Shown here: positions 8,272-17,618 of the stretch, one piece after another | Layout: the number at the start of each line of letters is the position of its first letter | How positions within the stretch are numbered: the stretch's first letter is position 1 | Assembly: GCA_022565795.1 (NCBI GenBank) | Contig: JAIUMA010000001.1 | Location: 62,001 to 126,000 of the forward strand | Direction of reading: 5' to 3' | Source of the DNA: Balneolia bacterium | GTDB lineage: Bacteria > Bacteroidota > Rhodothermia > Balneolales > Cyclonatronaceae | DNA: 64,000 bases | The notes under the pieces: model-generated | Told to the model about the DNA's origin: nothing | The model's input: only the letters and a program-made list of their open reading frames with translations | Databases searched by the model: none | Program-made: the position numbers and the translations under genes

Positions 8272-8898
8272 TCAGGCGGCGTAGTACACCGATTCCTTAT
8301 CGATAATGCCGCTAAGCATGCTTTGAAGCCTGTTTCTGCCGCGATTGATTCTGGACTTTACGGTTCCCATGGGAAGATTTACAGCTTCGGAAATCTCTTC
8401 ATAGCTAAGATCCTTGTACTCACGCAGATTAAGCAGTTCGCTGTATTCTTCAGGAAGTTCATTCAGCGCTTTTCGAATCATAGACATGGTAAGCGAACTG
8501 TTAACATGCTCTTCAGGCGTAAGATGTGTATCGGGAATCTCAAGGCTGTAGGTCCCGGGATCGTCGTCCTGAGCCGAGGCCGAAATAGAGGAAGTTTGCA
8601 TGCGTTGCCGTTTTTTAAACTGAGTGCGCATCAGGTTTCCGGCTATGGTGTACAGCCATGTGGAAAAGCGGGCAACTTCTTCGTAAGCGTTGCGGCTGTT
8701 GTAGACACGCATAAAGGTTTCCTGTATGATGTCTTCGGTATCTTCATGGTTACGGGTGTAACGGATAAGATAGTGGTACAAACGCTGCTGATAGCGCTGT
8801 ACGAGCATAGTGAATGCGCCCTCATTGCCGGCCTGAAATTGCCGCATTAGCTGTTCATCTGTCGACACAGCTGCTGGTATCTCGGTTGATGACATCAT
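8272..8898 (-). CDS. ECF-type RNA polymerase sigma factor
   Basis: 208 residues. Sigma70 region 2 is at about 28-98 (LVQRYQQRLYHYLIRYTRN, EDIIQETFMRVYNSRNAY, FSTWLYTIAGNLMR) and region 4 at about 140-195 (LPEEYSELLNLREYKDLSYEEISEAVNLPMGTVKSRINRGR, a helix-turn-helix). Regions 1 and 3 are absent, which is the extracytoplasmic-function architecture. Between the two lies a low-complexity linker (SSISASAQDDDPG). No anti-sigma factor gene adjoins it, so the control mechanism is not visible. Two consecutive ATG codons (8898, 8895) could be the start. It lies 58 bases behind holA on the same strand and ends at a strong terminator, so it could be the last gene of the long upstream operon. Confidence 0.92.
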   Translation of the reverse strand: MMSSTEIPAAVSTDEQLMRQFQAGNEGAFTMLVQRYQQRLYHYLIRYTRNHEDTEDIIQETFMRVYNSRNAYEEVARFSTWLYTIAGNLMRTQFKKRQRMQTSSISASAQDDDPGTYSLEIPDTHLTPEEHVNSSLTMSMIRKALNELPEEYSELLNLREYKDLSYEEISEAVNLPMGTVKSRINRGRNRLQSMLSGIIDKESVYYAA

Positions 8899-8956
8899 AA
8901 TAATTCGCCTTTTGCTTACGGTTGTAGTTAGGTAACAAGCGTACTACGAAGCAGAC

Positions 8957-10048
8957 TCAGGCGATTATTCTCTTCAGCATCATCACAAATATGGCTTTTG
9001 AATCAAGCTTGCTGTAGCCCTTTATGGCACGGTCTGCATCAAGCAATGTTTCAAAAATCAGCGGGATTTCTTCGTTTTTGAAGTTTGCTGCGTCCCTTGA
9101 GATAAACCGCAGCCGATAAGGATTTACCGACATCAGCTTGGCAATCTGATCATTGCTCAGATTGCGGCTCACGAGACGCTTGTACTGCCACATATTTATA
9201 AACGAGTTATGCAACAGCGCAATGGTTCGAATAATCTCACCTGCGTCTGAAGAACTGTTTTGCAACATCTGTTCCGCTATGAACATCGTTTTTTTGCTGT
9301 CACGCTGAAACAGGGCCTCCTGCAGCTCAAAGGCCGAATACTCTCTTGAAAAACCTACAACTGCGCGTACATCTTTGGCACTGATGCTCTCAGCTGTCTT
9401 ATTAAATGTACATATCTTATCCAGTTCAGTGGACAGTTTATGCAAATTGGTGCCCGAAATCTGGTACAGAATCTCTGCACCACGCGGATCTATCTGCTTA
9501 TTATGCTTGGTTTGGGTCCATTGCGTAATCCACTGAACAATCTGATGCTCGGCGGGAGAATCAAATTCATAATAGGCACTCTTTGGTGAGGCAGCCAGAG
9601 CTTTATAAAAACGGCTGTTCTTGTTTGGTTTTTTGAAGTCGTGAATTACCAGCACGGTGAATTCAGCAGGATTCTCAAAGTATGGGATGAAGGCATCCAG
9701 CCCTGCTCTACCAGCCGCCGCTTCATCGTCTTCTCCTTCCGGAGTGATGGTTTTATCGAGCGACTGAAAAAACTCACGAACAAAAAGATACCTTTTCTCG
9801 CCCATCATGGGGTAACTTCGGGCGATATCAAGAATTTTTGATGGATCAACATCCTGACCATAAAGAAGGTCGAAGTTGAAATCCTTACTTTCAGGCGGAA
9901 CCAGACTCAGGATTTTCTCCTGAATCTGGTCCGTGAAAAACTGCTCATCACCGCACAAAAAGTAGACAGGCCTCAGCTTTCCTGAGTCCAGCTCATTCAT
10001 AAGCTCTATGAATATCTGCTGACTATCCTGTTTCCCCTTTTTGGCCAT
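8957..10048 (-). CDS. holA: DNA polymerase III delta subunit
   Basis: 363 residues. The delta subunit opens the beta sliding clamp within the clamp loader. The N-terminal region carries the family signature LRPVYFLCGDEQFFTDQIQEKI followed by FNFDLLYGQDVDPSKILDIARSYPMMGEKRYLFVREF, the clamp-interacting domain; the C-terminal part (about 200-363) is the helical collar domain (TNLHKLSTELDKICTF, SAFELQEALFQRD, LRFISRDAANF). The length is typical. It follows asnS by 47 bases on the same strand and precedes the sigma factor. Confidence is high because the GDE segment and the spacing of the collar match HolA rather than delta-prime. Confidence 0.93.
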   Translation of the reverse strand: MAKKGKQDSQQIFIELMNELDSGKLRPVYFLCGDEQFFTDQIQEKILSLVPPESKDFNFDLLYGQDVDPSKILDIARSYPMMGEKRYLFVREFFQSLDKTITPEGEDDEAAAGRAGLDAFIPYFENPAEFTVLVIHDFKKPNKNSRFYKALAASPKSAYYEFDSPAEHQIVQWITQWTQTKHNKQIDPRGAEILYQISGTNLHKLSTELDKICTFNKTAESISAKDVRAVVGFSREYSAFELQEALFQRDSKKTMFIAEQMLQNSSSDAGEIIRTIALLHNSFINMWQYKRLVSRNLSNDQIAKLMSVNPYRLRFISRDAANFKNEEIPLIFETLLDADRAIKGYSKLDSKAIFVMMLKRIIA

Positions 10049-10095
10049 TTAGAAAGCTATAAAGAATTACCGGTGATGATTGTTAATGAAACGTA

Positions 10096-11604
10096 TTAAG
10101 GCGTAAGTCTGCCCAGCATGCGTGGAAACGGTATGGTTTCGCGTACGTGAGACAGACCACATAACCATGCTACGGTTCGCTCAAGTCCAAGCCCAAAGCC
10201 GCTGTGAGGCACGGTACCGAATCGTCTGAGATCCAGATACCATTTGAAGGTCTCTTCATCCAGATTATGTTCTTTAATTCGCTCAAGCAGGAGATCCAGA
10301 TTATCTTCACGCTGTGCGCCGCCAATCATCTCGCCATATCCTTCAGGAGCCAGCATATCCACACCGAGTGCTACTTTGTCGTCGTTTGGATCACGCTTCA
10401 TGTAGAACGCTTTAATAGCAGCCGGATAACCGTGTACCAGCACCGGACGGTCGAAGTGCATGGTTAGCAGCGTTTCATCGCTTCCACCGAAATCATCGCC
10501 CCACTCTTTTTCCATGGCTGACTTTCTCCAAACAGGGATGTTGCGCAGGTTTTCTTCAACCTCTTCTCTTCGGGCACGAAGTTCACGAAGGCGCTTGTCG
10601 ATTTGGAATTTACGGCCTTTCTTAGCCTGACCATGCTCTGACTCAAGCTCGGGAATCTCTTTTTGGATGGATTCAAGTTCATCCATATTGCCGCGCTCCA
10701 TATTATCCAGAAGCGCTGCGGTTTTTCCGCCGGTGAGAAGCTCAACAGCTTCAGTATAGGTAATACGTGGAAACGGCTTTTTGACATTTTCAAGCTTCGA
10801 TATATCACGACCGAGAATTTCAAGTTCATGGCGGCAGTTTTCGAGCACTTTTTCCACTATGAATACGACCATATCTTCTGCCAGGTCCATATTCATTTCA
10901 AGGTCGAAAAACGCCATCTCAGGCTCAATCATCCAGAACTCAGTCAGGTGACGGCGGGTCTTACTCTTTTCCGCTCTGAAAGTCGGGCCAAATGTATAAA
11001 CTTTACCGTGTGCTAAAGCCATGGCCTCACCATACAGCTGGCCTGATTGACTCAGGTATGCCTTTTCATCGAAATAGTCGGTTTCAAACAGCGTGGTGGT
11101 TCCCTCAGCCGCATTTCCGGTAAAAATCGGTGAATCCATCTGGATGAAACCTTCTTTTTGAAAGAACTGGTGTATAGCAAAAATAATCTGATTCCTTACG
11201 CGCATCGCGGCCCATTGACGCTGGCTTCTCAGCCAAAGGTGGCGGTTTTCCATCAGGAATTCAACGCCGTGCTCTTTTGGCGTAATCGGGTAATCCTGAG
11301 CAATCTGAATTACCTCAATATCCTGAACGTGCAGCTCATATCCGCCTACGCTGCGGTCATCCTTTTTCACTTCACCTTTCAGGCGAAGTGATGACTCTTG
11401 AGTGAGCGAATTGGCTTTATCCCAAATCTCTTCGCTAACGTCGTCTTTCGCTACAATACACTGGTTGAGGCCTGTACCATCCCTCATAATAATAAATACC
11501 AGCGCCTTGCTGCTTCTGATGTTTTGTACCCACCCCTGAAGCGTTGCGGTTTTGCCTTCAAACTGATGGATATCCCTAATTGTGCTCAGATTTTCTTTGG
11601 TCAT
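10096..11604 (-). CDS. asnS: Asparagine--tRNA ligase with an extra charged helical insertion
   Basis: 502 residues. It charges tRNA-Asn with asparagine in the cytoplasm. The N-terminal OB fold (about 15-105) begins GKTATLQGWVQNIRSSKALVF; the class II core carries motif 2 around FGPTFRAEKSKTRRHLTEFWMIEPEMAF and motif 3 GFGLGLERTVAWLCGLSHVRETIPFPR near the C-terminus. Between about residues 300 and 355 there is a highly charged, probably coiled segment (MDELESIQKEIPELESEHG...RELRARREEVEENLRNIP) that makes the protein longer than the usual 430-470. The ATG overlaps the stop codon of the preceding M16 protease gene as ATGA, so the two are translationally coupled. Confidence 0.95.
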   Translation of the reverse strand: MTKENLSTIRDIHQFEGKTATLQGWVQNIRSSKALVFIIMRDGTGLNQCIVAKDDVSEEIWDKANSLTQESSLRLKGEVKKDDRSVGGYELHVQDIEVIQIAQDYPITPKEHGVEFLMENRHLWLRSQRQWAAMRVRNQIIFAIHQFFQKEGFIQMDSPIFTGNAAEGTTTLFETDYFDEKAYLSQSGQLYGEAMALAHGKVYTFGPTFRAEKSKTRRHLTEFWMIEPEMAFFDLEMNMDLAEDMVVFIVEKVLENCRHELEILGRDISKLENVKKPFPRITYTEAVELLTGGKTAALLDNMERGNMDELESIQKEIPELESEHGQAKKGRKFQIDKRLRELRARREEVEENLRNIPVWRKSAMEKEWGDDFGGSDETLLTMHFDRPVLVHGYPAAIKAFYMKRDPNDDKVALGVDMLAPEGYGEMIGGAQREDNLDLLLERIKEHNLDEETFKWYLDLRRFGTVPHSGFGLGLERTVAWLCGLSHVRETIPFPRMLGRLTP

Positions 11605-12848
11605 TGTTCAGGTGTTAAAATAGTTTCTGTGAAAAATTCCTGTCTGAAAAAATCCTGCGAGAAGTTACGAATCTCACCGGAAGTTACCGCATCAATCTGA
11701 TCAACAAGTTCATCCAAAGTGATGTAGCGGTCGAAGTAGAGCTCGCTTTTTGCGAGCCGGGTCATGCGGTTGCTCATGCTTTCCTGAGCGAGAAGTAATT
11801 TACCCTTAAGCTGTGATTTAGCTTCCGCAAGTTCCTTGTCTCCTACTGTTTCATCAGCCATTCTGCTTAATTCCTGATACACCAGTTCCTGAACATGATC
11901 TACGTATTCCTGATCGGTACCTACATAGACGCCAAACAGGCCAGTGTCTTTATAGGTTTGGTTAAAGGCGTGTATGGAATAGCAGTAGCCATATTTTTCG
12001 CGAATATTCTGGTGAAGCCTGGAGCTCATACCACCGCTTAGCAGCGTATTTGCCAGCAACAGCTTGTAACGCTCAGGGTCGTTCGTGCTAAGGGATCGTC
12101 GTCCCATCACAAGGTGTGTCTGCTCAATGGCTTTCGTTACTTTCTTGCGCTGCTTCTCATAAGGGCTTAGGGCCAGCGTTTCAATTTCCTCGAACGGACT
12201 ACTGTCTGATGTGAAGTATTTTGAAGCCAGTTCAACCACCTTCTCATGGGAAGCGTTACCCGCAACGGACAGCACAATATTTGCCGGGTTATATCTCTTC
12301 CGGAGGTAATTGTTTAGATCATCCTGCGTAAAGCTGTTTACGGTATGTTCAAACCCAATTATAGGCCTGCCAAGCGGATGATTCTTAAATATCATTCCGT
12401 TGAAGATTTCAAAGACATAATCATCCGGGCTGTCTCGGTACATCTTCATTTCCTCAACTACGACCTTCTTTTCCTTCTCAATTTCTTCTTCCGGAAAGGT
12501 CGAGTTTTGTACCATATCCGATAAAACGTCAATGGCGCGTTCCAGAGCCGTATCGAGGCAGCGGGTATAGTAGCAGGTGTGCTCAAGTGAGGTGAAGGCG
12601 TTCAGGTAGCCGCCTACAGACTCCATCGTTTGGGCAATATCGAACGGAGAACGGTTGTTCGTGCCTTTAAAAAGCATGTGTTCCAGAAAGTGTGTGATGC
12701 CGGCTTCCCGGTCTGTTTCGTCCCTGCTGCCGGTCTTAACCCACACGCCTACTGAAAGGCTTCGTACCGATTCGATTTGCTCCGTTACTACCCGCAGGCC
12801 ACCGGGTAGTGTACTTTTCTTTACGTTAGGCTGATGCTGTTCAGACAT
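11601..12848 (-). CDS. M16 family zinc peptidase (cytoplasmic, processing-protease type)
   Basis: 415 residues from the ATG at 12848 (MSEQHQPNVKK). An upstream start at 12905 would read through a terminator hairpin and is unlikely. The inverted zinc motif HXXEH is present as HFLEH (residues 53-57), with the downstream glutamate region FPEEEIEKEKKVVVEEMKMYRDSP, and the second domain carries SGGMSSRLHQNIREKYGYCYS. There is no signal peptide. This single-domain enzyme corresponds to the ymxG/mlpA-type protease that follows pnp in Bacillus and many other bacteria, and the same pnp-M16 order is found here. Its substrate is not known from sequence. The stop overlaps the asnS start. Confidence 0.92.
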   Translation of the reverse strand: MSEQHQPNVKKSTLPGGLRVVTEQIESVRSLSVGVWVKTGSRDETDREAGITHFLEHMLFKGTNNRSPFDIAQTMESVGGYLNAFTSLEHTCYYTRCLDTALERAIDVLSDMVQNSTFPEEEIEKEKKVVVEEMKMYRDSPDDYVFEIFNGMIFKNHPLGRPIIGFEHTVNSFTQDDLNNYLRKRYNPANIVLSVAGNASHEKVVELASKYFTSDSSPFEEIETLALSPYEKQRKKVTKAIEQTHLVMGRRSLSTNDPERYKLLLANTLLSGGMSSRLHQNIREKYGYCYSIHAFNQTYKDTGLFGVYVGTDQEYVDHVQELVYQELSRMADETVGDKELAEAKSQLKGKLLLAQESMSNRMTRLAKSELYFDRYITLDELVDQIDAVTSGEIRNFSQDFFRQEFFTETILTPEQ

Positions 12849-12879
12849 GTTTGATTGTTCTTGACACTTAAAAGTAAAA

Positions 12880-12917
12880 ATAAAAGCGCCAATTGAACTG
12901 GTCAATGGCGCTTTTAT
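12880..12917 (-). terminator. Intrinsic terminator after pnp
   Basis: A 12-bp stem (left arm 12880-12891, right arm 12906-12917) with additional inner ATTGA/TCAAT pairing, followed on the minus strand by UUUUUACUUUU. It separates pnp from the M16 protease gene. Confidence 0.8.
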
Positions 12918-12953
12918 CGTAATTATGAAATTACTGAATCCTGCCGGAGAGAA

Positions 12954-15065
12954 TTACTCCTTTTCAAGCAGGGCTCTTCTGGACAGACGCAGTTTTCCGC
13001 CACTCTCAACTTTAATGAGCTTGACCTGAATCTTATCGCCTTCCTTGAGCACATCTTCAACATTGTTGATGCGCTCGTGTGCAATTTCAGAGATGTGAAG
13101 CAGACCGTCTTTACCCGGCATAATCTCCACAAATGCACCGTACTCTTTTACAGAACGTACGGTACCTTCATAAACTTCGCCTTCTTCCGGCTTACCGGCA
13201 ATCGCTTTGATGCGGGCAAGAGCAGCATTTGCTTTCTCTTGGTCATCAGCTGCAATGGTAACTACACCTTTGTTATCAATCTCTTCGATGATAATCTCAG
13301 TGCCGGTCTCCTTCTGGATAGCCTGAATTACTTTACCACCAGGACCGATGATTGCGCCAATCATGTCGGAATCAACCTCAATCTTGGTGAAGCTCGGCGC
13401 GTACTTGGAAATATCCTGGCGAGGCGCAGAAATGGTTTCAGCCATTTTCTCAAGAATGTGCAGACGGCCTTCGCGCGCCTGATTCATGGCTTCCTTCATT
13501 AGGCTTGGATTAAGACCCTGGATTTTAATATCCATCTGGCAGGCGGTAATACCATCGGCGGTACCGGTGATTTTGAAATCCATATCGCCGAAGTGATCTT
13601 CAGAGCCTGAGATATCAGACATAATCATGTACTTGCCGTCAGTGTCCATGGCGAGTCCCATTGCAATACCCGCAACAGGCTTCTTCATAGGAACACCTGC
13701 GTCCATCAGAGCCATAGAGCCGCCACAGACGGAAGCCATAGATGATGAGCCATTGGATTCGAGTACATCGGATACTACACGAATGGTGTAGGCAAACTCT
13801 TCAGATGAAGGCAGCATTTGTTTGAGCGAACGCTCAGCAAGGTTTCCGTGTCCGATTTCACGACGGCTAACGCCACGCATCATACGCGCTTCGCCAACGC
13901 AGTAAGGCGGGAAGTTGTAGTCGAGCATAAAGCGCTTGGACTCCGTATCGAAAAGCGTGTCAACAGACTGCTCATCGCGTTTTGTGCCCAGCGTTACTGA
14001 AACGAGCGTTTGGGTTTCGCCGCGGGTGAAGATAGCTGACCCGTGTGTACGGGGCAAGTAGCCAACTTCGCTCCAAATAGGACGGATTTCAGTTGACTTA
14101 CGGCCATCCATACGAACGCCCTCGTTGAGCATCATTGAGCGGATATCAGCATTTCTGAACTCACCGCAGAACTCTTTGATCTCATCTTCAAGTCCTTCTT
14201 CATCCGGATATTTTTCAACAAGTTTTTCGGTTACAGCCGTAACGATTTCCTTGTAGGCTTCACTGTGTGCTTTTTTGTCGAGCTGCTTTCTGTGCAGTTC
14301 AGTAAACTGTGTTCCAACAAGTTCTTTAACTTCAGCCTTCAGGCTTTCATTAACTTCCGGCGCTTCCCACTCGCGCTTCTCTTTGCCATATTCGGCACGG
14401 AGTTCTTCCTGAAATGCACAAAGTTTTTTAATGGATTCGTGAGCCAGATTGATAGCATCAAGCATATCATCTTCACTGGTCTCTTTCATCTCGCCTTCAA
14501 CCATTACGATGGTATCGGCCTTTCCGCCAACCGTTAGATTAAGATCGGATTGAGCGAGTTCATCTACCGTTGGGTTAATGACAAACTGCCCGTCAATTCG
14601 GCCTACACGAACCTGAGCCATTGGGCCGTCGTAAGGCGCTTCGGTTAGGTGAAGAGCGGCCGATGCGGCAACAGCACCAAGAACGTCAGCGTCGTTCTGT
14701 CCGTCTGAGGATATTACATTTACAATAATTTGTACTTCATTTAAGTACCCGTCAGGGAAAAGTGGCCTGATGGTACGATCAATAAGGCGTGCTGATAAAA
14801 TTTCTTTTTCGGAAGGGCGTCCTTCGCGTTTAATAAATCCACCCGGGAATTTACCACCGGCGGCATACGTCTCACGGAATTCCACGCTAAGCGGGAAAAA
14901 GGATTGACCTGGTCTTGGTTCTGAGTTTGCCACTGCTGTTGCAAGCACCATGGTATCGCCCAGACGGGCAACAACCGAACCGTGTGCAAGTTTAGCCAGG
15001 CGACCGGTTTCCAGGTAAATAGTTTTTCCCGGAGCGAATTCTACTGATTTAAAATCTGGTTTCAT
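12954..15065 (-). CDS. pnp: Polyribonucleotide nucleotidyltransferase (PNPase)
   Basis: 703 residues. Phosphorolytic 3'-5' exoribonuclease of the RNA degradation machinery. Two RNase PH domains are visible: the first with FFPLSVEFRETYAAGGKFPGGFIKREGRPSE, the second with GEARMMRGVSRREIGHGNLAERSL and the catalytic DISGSEDHFGDMDFKITGT region. These are followed by a KH domain (MIGAIIGPGGKVIQAIQKETG) and a C-terminal S1 domain (GEVYEGTVRSVKEYGAFVEIMPGKDGLLHISEIA). The length and domain order are standard. It follows rpsO, the conserved rpsO-pnp pairing, with a terminator after each gene, so regulation by read-through and mRNA processing is plausible. Confidence 0.98.
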   Translation of the reverse strand: MKPDFKSVEFAPGKTIYLETGRLAKLAHGSVVARLGDTMVLATAVANSEPRPGQSFFPLSVEFRETYAAGGKFPGGFIKREGRPSEKEILSARLIDRTIRPLFPDGYLNEVQIIVNVISSDGQNDADVLGAVAASAALHLTEAPYDGPMAQVRVGRIDGQFVINPTVDELAQSDLNLTVGGKADTIVMVEGEMKETSEDDMLDAINLAHESIKKLCAFQEELRAEYGKEKREWEAPEVNESLKAEVKELVGTQFTELHRKQLDKKAHSEAYKEIVTAVTEKLVEKYPDEEGLEDEIKEFCGEFRNADIRSMMLNEGVRMDGRKSTEIRPIWSEVGYLPRTHGSAIFTRGETQTLVSVTLGTKRDEQSVDTLFDTESKRFMLDYNFPPYCVGEARMMRGVSRREIGHGNLAERSLKQMLPSSEEFAYTIRVVSDVLESNGSSSMASVCGGSMALMDAGVPMKKPVAGIAMGLAMDTDGKYMIMSDISGSEDHFGDMDFKITGTADGITACQMDIKIQGLNPSLMKEAMNQAREGRLHILEKMAETISAPRQDISKYAPSFTKIEVDSDMIGAIIGPGGKVIQAIQKETGTEIIIEEIDNKGVVTIAADDQEKANAALARIKAIAGKPEEGEVYEGTVRSVKEYGAFVEIMPGKDGLLHISEIAHERINNVEDVLKEGDKIQVKLIKVESGGKLRLSRRALLEKE

Positions 15066-15162
15066 TTCTATCTTTTATTTGTCTGCTTTAGCTGCTTGGA
15101 TTATCAATAGGTAAGAATACTTTTTCTTAATTCAATAATCCTGTTTAATAGGTGGATACAAA

Positions 15163-15189
15163 AAAAGGCACGGGAGTCCCGTGCCTTTT
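15163..15189 (-). terminator. Intrinsic terminator after rpsO
   Basis: A near-perfect hairpin: AAAAGGCACGGG / CCCGTGCCTTTT (12 bp) with a 3-base loop and a U-run on the minus strand, 15 bases past the rpsO stop. It lies between rpsO and pnp, where E. coli also has a terminator and a processing site. Confidence 0.9.
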
Positions 15190-15203
15190 GAAAGTCACTG
15201 AAA

Positions 15204-15473
15204 TTATTTACGAATTCCAAGTTCCTTAATAAGTACCCGGTAGGCCTCAATGTCTTTAGCCATGAAATAGTTGAGCAAGCGACGACGCTTACCAACGAGT
15301 TTCAGGAGACCGAGACGGGTTGAATGGTCTTTCTTGTGTGATTTCAGGTGGTCTGTAAGACGGTTAATCCGCTCAGTAAAGAGTGCGATTTGTGCCTCGG
15401 TAGAACCAGTGTCCTCACCGTTTTTGCCATACTTTTCAAATATGGCCTTTTTTTCTTCAGAAGTGATATTCAT
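15204..15473 (-). CDS. rpsO: 30S ribosomal protein S15
   Basis: 89 residues, the normal length. It binds 16S rRNA helices h20-h22 early in small-subunit assembly. Family signature: [54 protein letters not shown], including the GSxExQ and H-KDxxSRRGLL-type RNA-binding residues. It lies between ribF and pnp on the same strand, the usual bacterial order. Confidence 0.98.
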   Translation of the reverse strand: MNITSEEKKAIFEKYGKNGEDTGSTEAQIALFTERINRLTDHLKSHKKDHSTRLGLLKLVGKRRRLLNYFMAKDIEAYRVLIKELGIRK

Positions 15474-15539
15474 TGAATATGTCCTTTCCGCTTTAGATTA
15501 ATACCATGCTAAAGTAGAAAACTTTAACTTATAAGCTTG

Positions 15540-16481
15540 CTAATATAGCGTTTTAAGAACTTTTATGCAATCCTCTTTGTCCTGTGCAAGCTGAGATTTA
15601 AGCTCGTCCAGACCGTTAAACTTCTTCTCGTCCCGAATGCGGTCGTGGAAGCGTAAACGAAGCTTTTTGCCGTATAAATCATCGCTGAAATCAAATAAGT
15701 TAACCTCGATTCGAAGCTCGTTTGAATTGGTGACAGTAGGCCGGATCCCGATATTCAGCATTCCGCCGTACCTCTGCCCTTCGTAATCCACTTCAACGGC
15801 ATAAACACCATGTGCGGGAATTACTTTACGATGGTTCTCTATGCGAAGATTGGCAGTTGGATATCCAAGCTGGCGGCCTTTTTTATCGCCATGCACTACA
15901 ACTCCCGTGAGCGGATAAGGACGTCCGAGAAATGCTTTTGCCAGGGCAGCATCACCTTCGTTAACCAGCGCTTTACGTATACTGGTTGAACTTACAGTTA
16001 GATGCTCAACTTCATGTGCCTGAATGAGATGAACATTATAATCCAGAAGATTTGAAAGCTCTTCAACGGTTTGGATGGTGCCTTCTCGGTTTTTTCCAAA
16101 CTGGTGATCGTATCCGATGATAAACTCCCGAACTCCAATTTCCTGAAAAATGATTTTTTGTATGAAGTCTTGAGAACTAAGCAGAGAAAAATCACGATCA
16201 AATGGAATTACCACCATAGCGTCTACCCCAAGCTCGTGAAGTATTTCAGCTCTTTCTTCAATGGTAGTTAACAAACCGACCGTATTGTGCCCTCCGTGAA
16301 GTACCTCACGTGGGTGTGGGTTAAACGTAACAAGCACGCTTCTGCCGTTAATCCTTTTTGCTTCGGCTACAAGCTTTTTGATGAGGGTTCGGTGACCCAG
16401 GTGGACACCATCAAAAGTTCCAACCGTAACCGCTGTGTTAGGGTCGTGAGTTACGTCTTTAAGAAAGGTCAATGTCGTCAT
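15540..16481 (-). CDS. ribF: Bifunctional riboflavin kinase / FAD synthetase
   Basis: 313 residues from the ATG at 16481 (MTTLTFLKDV). It phosphorylates riboflavin to FMN and adenylylates FMN to FAD. The N-terminal nucleotidyltransferase domain contains GTFDGVHLGHRTLIKKL (the GxFDGxHxGH motif) and FIIGYDHQFGKNREGT; the C-terminal flavokinase domain contains GRQLGYPTANLRI and HGVYAVEVDYEG. The start lies inside the 3' end of truB (22-base overlap), a sign of translational coupling. The order truB-ribF-rpsO is common in bacteria. Confidence 0.96.
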   Translation of the reverse strand: MTTLTFLKDVTHDPNTAVTVGTFDGVHLGHRTLIKKLVAEAKRINGRSVLVTFNPHPREVLHGGHNTVGLLTTIEERAEILHELGVDAMVVIPFDRDFSLLSSQDFIQKIIFQEIGVREFIIGYDHQFGKNREGTIQTVEELSNLLDYNVHLIQAHEVEHLTVSSTSIRKALVNEGDAALAKAFLGRPYPLTGVVVHGDKKGRQLGYPTANLRIENHRKVIPAHGVYAVEVDYEGQRYGGMLNIGIRPTVTNSNELRIEVNLFDFSDDLYGKKLRLRFHDRIRDEKKFNGLDELKSQLAQDKEDCIKVLKTLY

Positions 16482-17235
16482 CGGCGTTGAACAGTGATAC
16501 AAGGTTTGGCACCGTTAGTGCTTTTTCAACAGAGTAGGGGCCGCTTTTAGTTCGCCTGAGGCTGAAGAGATGTGCGTGTGTACCCAGTAGTTTACCCAAA
16601 TCGTGTGCTATTGAGCGGATATAGGTTCCTTTACCGCAGAGTATACGAATCTCTGCACGCCCAGTCTTAATATCAAAATTGAGAAGCTCCGTTTCATAAA
16701 TGATTACCTCACGGGGTTTTCTTTCAATCTCTTCTCCTCTCCGCGCCAGCTTGTAGAGGCGTTCACCCTTCACTTTGAGCGCAGAATACATGGGAGGCAA
16801 CTGGCTGATTTCACCGGAGAACGACCGGCTCAATTCATCGGTAATCAAATCAGCTGACAGCTGTGAGAAATCCGATCTTTCGTCGACTTCAGTTTCAGCA
16901 TCGTAGCTTAGCGTAGAACTTCCAAACTGAATGCCTGCCACATATTCTTTTTTTGAATCCTGCAGCAGCGATATTGATTTGGTGGCTTTTCCGGTACAAA
17001 GTATTAAAAGTCCGGTAGCCATGGGGTCGAGTGTACCGGCATGTCCCACCTTTTTAATAGAAACGAGCTTACGGAGCAGTCCGACCGGCCGAAAGCTTGA
17101 CCAGTCTTTGGGTTTATCAATTAAAAATACGGCTCCTGTGCTGAAATCCTGATTCAGAATGTCCGTTTCGCTGCTCTCAGATGTGAACAGCGGGAAGGTT
17201 GATACAGGCAGAGGTGTCTTTTTTGAGGAATTCAA
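16459..17235 (-). CDS. truB: tRNA pseudouridine(55) synthase
   Basis: 258 residues. It makes pseudouridine 55 in the T-loop of tRNAs. The catalytic aspartate lies in KKVGHAGTLDPMATGLLILCTGKATK, with the downstream motifs YVAGIQFGSSTLSYDAETEV, QLPPMYSALKVKGERLYKLARRGEEIERKPR and EIRILCGKGTYIRSIAHDLGKLLG. It has a slightly longer N-terminal tail than E. coli TruB and lacks the C-terminal PUA-like extension, as is usual in this group. The ATG overlaps the rbfA stop (ATGA), and its own 3' end overlaps ribF. Confidence 0.96.
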   Translation of the reverse strand: MNSSKKTPLPVSTFPLFTSESSETDILNQDFSTGAVFLIDKPKDWSSFRPVGLLRKLVSIKKVGHAGTLDPMATGLLILCTGKATKSISLLQDSKKEYVAGIQFGSSTLSYDAETEVDERSDFSQLSADLITDELSRSFSGEISQLPPMYSALKVKGERLYKLARRGEEIERKPREVIIYETELLNFDIKTGRAEIRILCGKGTYIRSIAHDLGKLLGTHAHLFSLRRTKSGPYSVEKALTVPNLVSLFNADDDIDLS

Positions 17236-17591
17236 TCCTCTCCTTCCTCCTTGCGCTGATCCTTAACTTTACGGAAAAGGTTTTCCATCTTGCTGGCATA
17301 CTGAGCCGTTTCATCTTTATAGAAATGAAGCTCAGGTACTTTTCTCAGCTGATGACGCACAAGGGCAGCAAGCTCCGTACGAATACTCACCGTATTGTTT
17401 TGAATAAGCTCGTAGACGGAATCTTCGCTGCCAACCGGATCGATAACGCTAAGGTAAATCTTAGCAATCGACAGGTCGGGCGTCATTTTCACATCTGTGA
17501 TGGTAATCATGTTGTTGTTCTGATACTGCTGCAGGATCCTGCCAAGATCCTGCTTTATAACAGAAGCAACTCGTTCAGTTCGAATACTCAT
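17232..17591 (-). CDS. rbfA: 30S ribosome-binding factor A
   Basis: 119 residues. A small KH-fold factor for late 16S rRNA and 30S maturation. Recognisable features are the N-terminal RTERVASVIKQDLGRILQQ helix, ITITDVKMTPDLSIAKIYLSV and the C-terminal LRKVPELHFYKDETAQYASKMENLF segment. It lies between infB and truB as in most bacteria and overlaps truB by 4 bases. Confidence 0.94.
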   Translation of the reverse strand: MSIRTERVASVIKQDLGRILQQYQNNNMITITDVKMTPDLSIAKIYLSVIDPVGSEDSVYELIQNNTVSIRTELAALVRHQLRKVPELHFYKDETAQYASKMENLFRKVKDQRKEEGED

Positions 17592-17618
17592 TTCCTTGAA
17601 ACTTAAAAATATATCTGG

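Noticed and set aside
8323-8850. 175-codon plus-strand frame opposite the ECF sigma gene
   Set aside because: The sigma-factor frame has complete regions 2 and 4, so this is an antisense shadow.
12849-12905. N-terminal extension of the cytoplasmic M16 protease
   Set aside because: The extension is encoded by the terminator hairpin region and adds no signal peptide; the ATG at 12848 is the better start.
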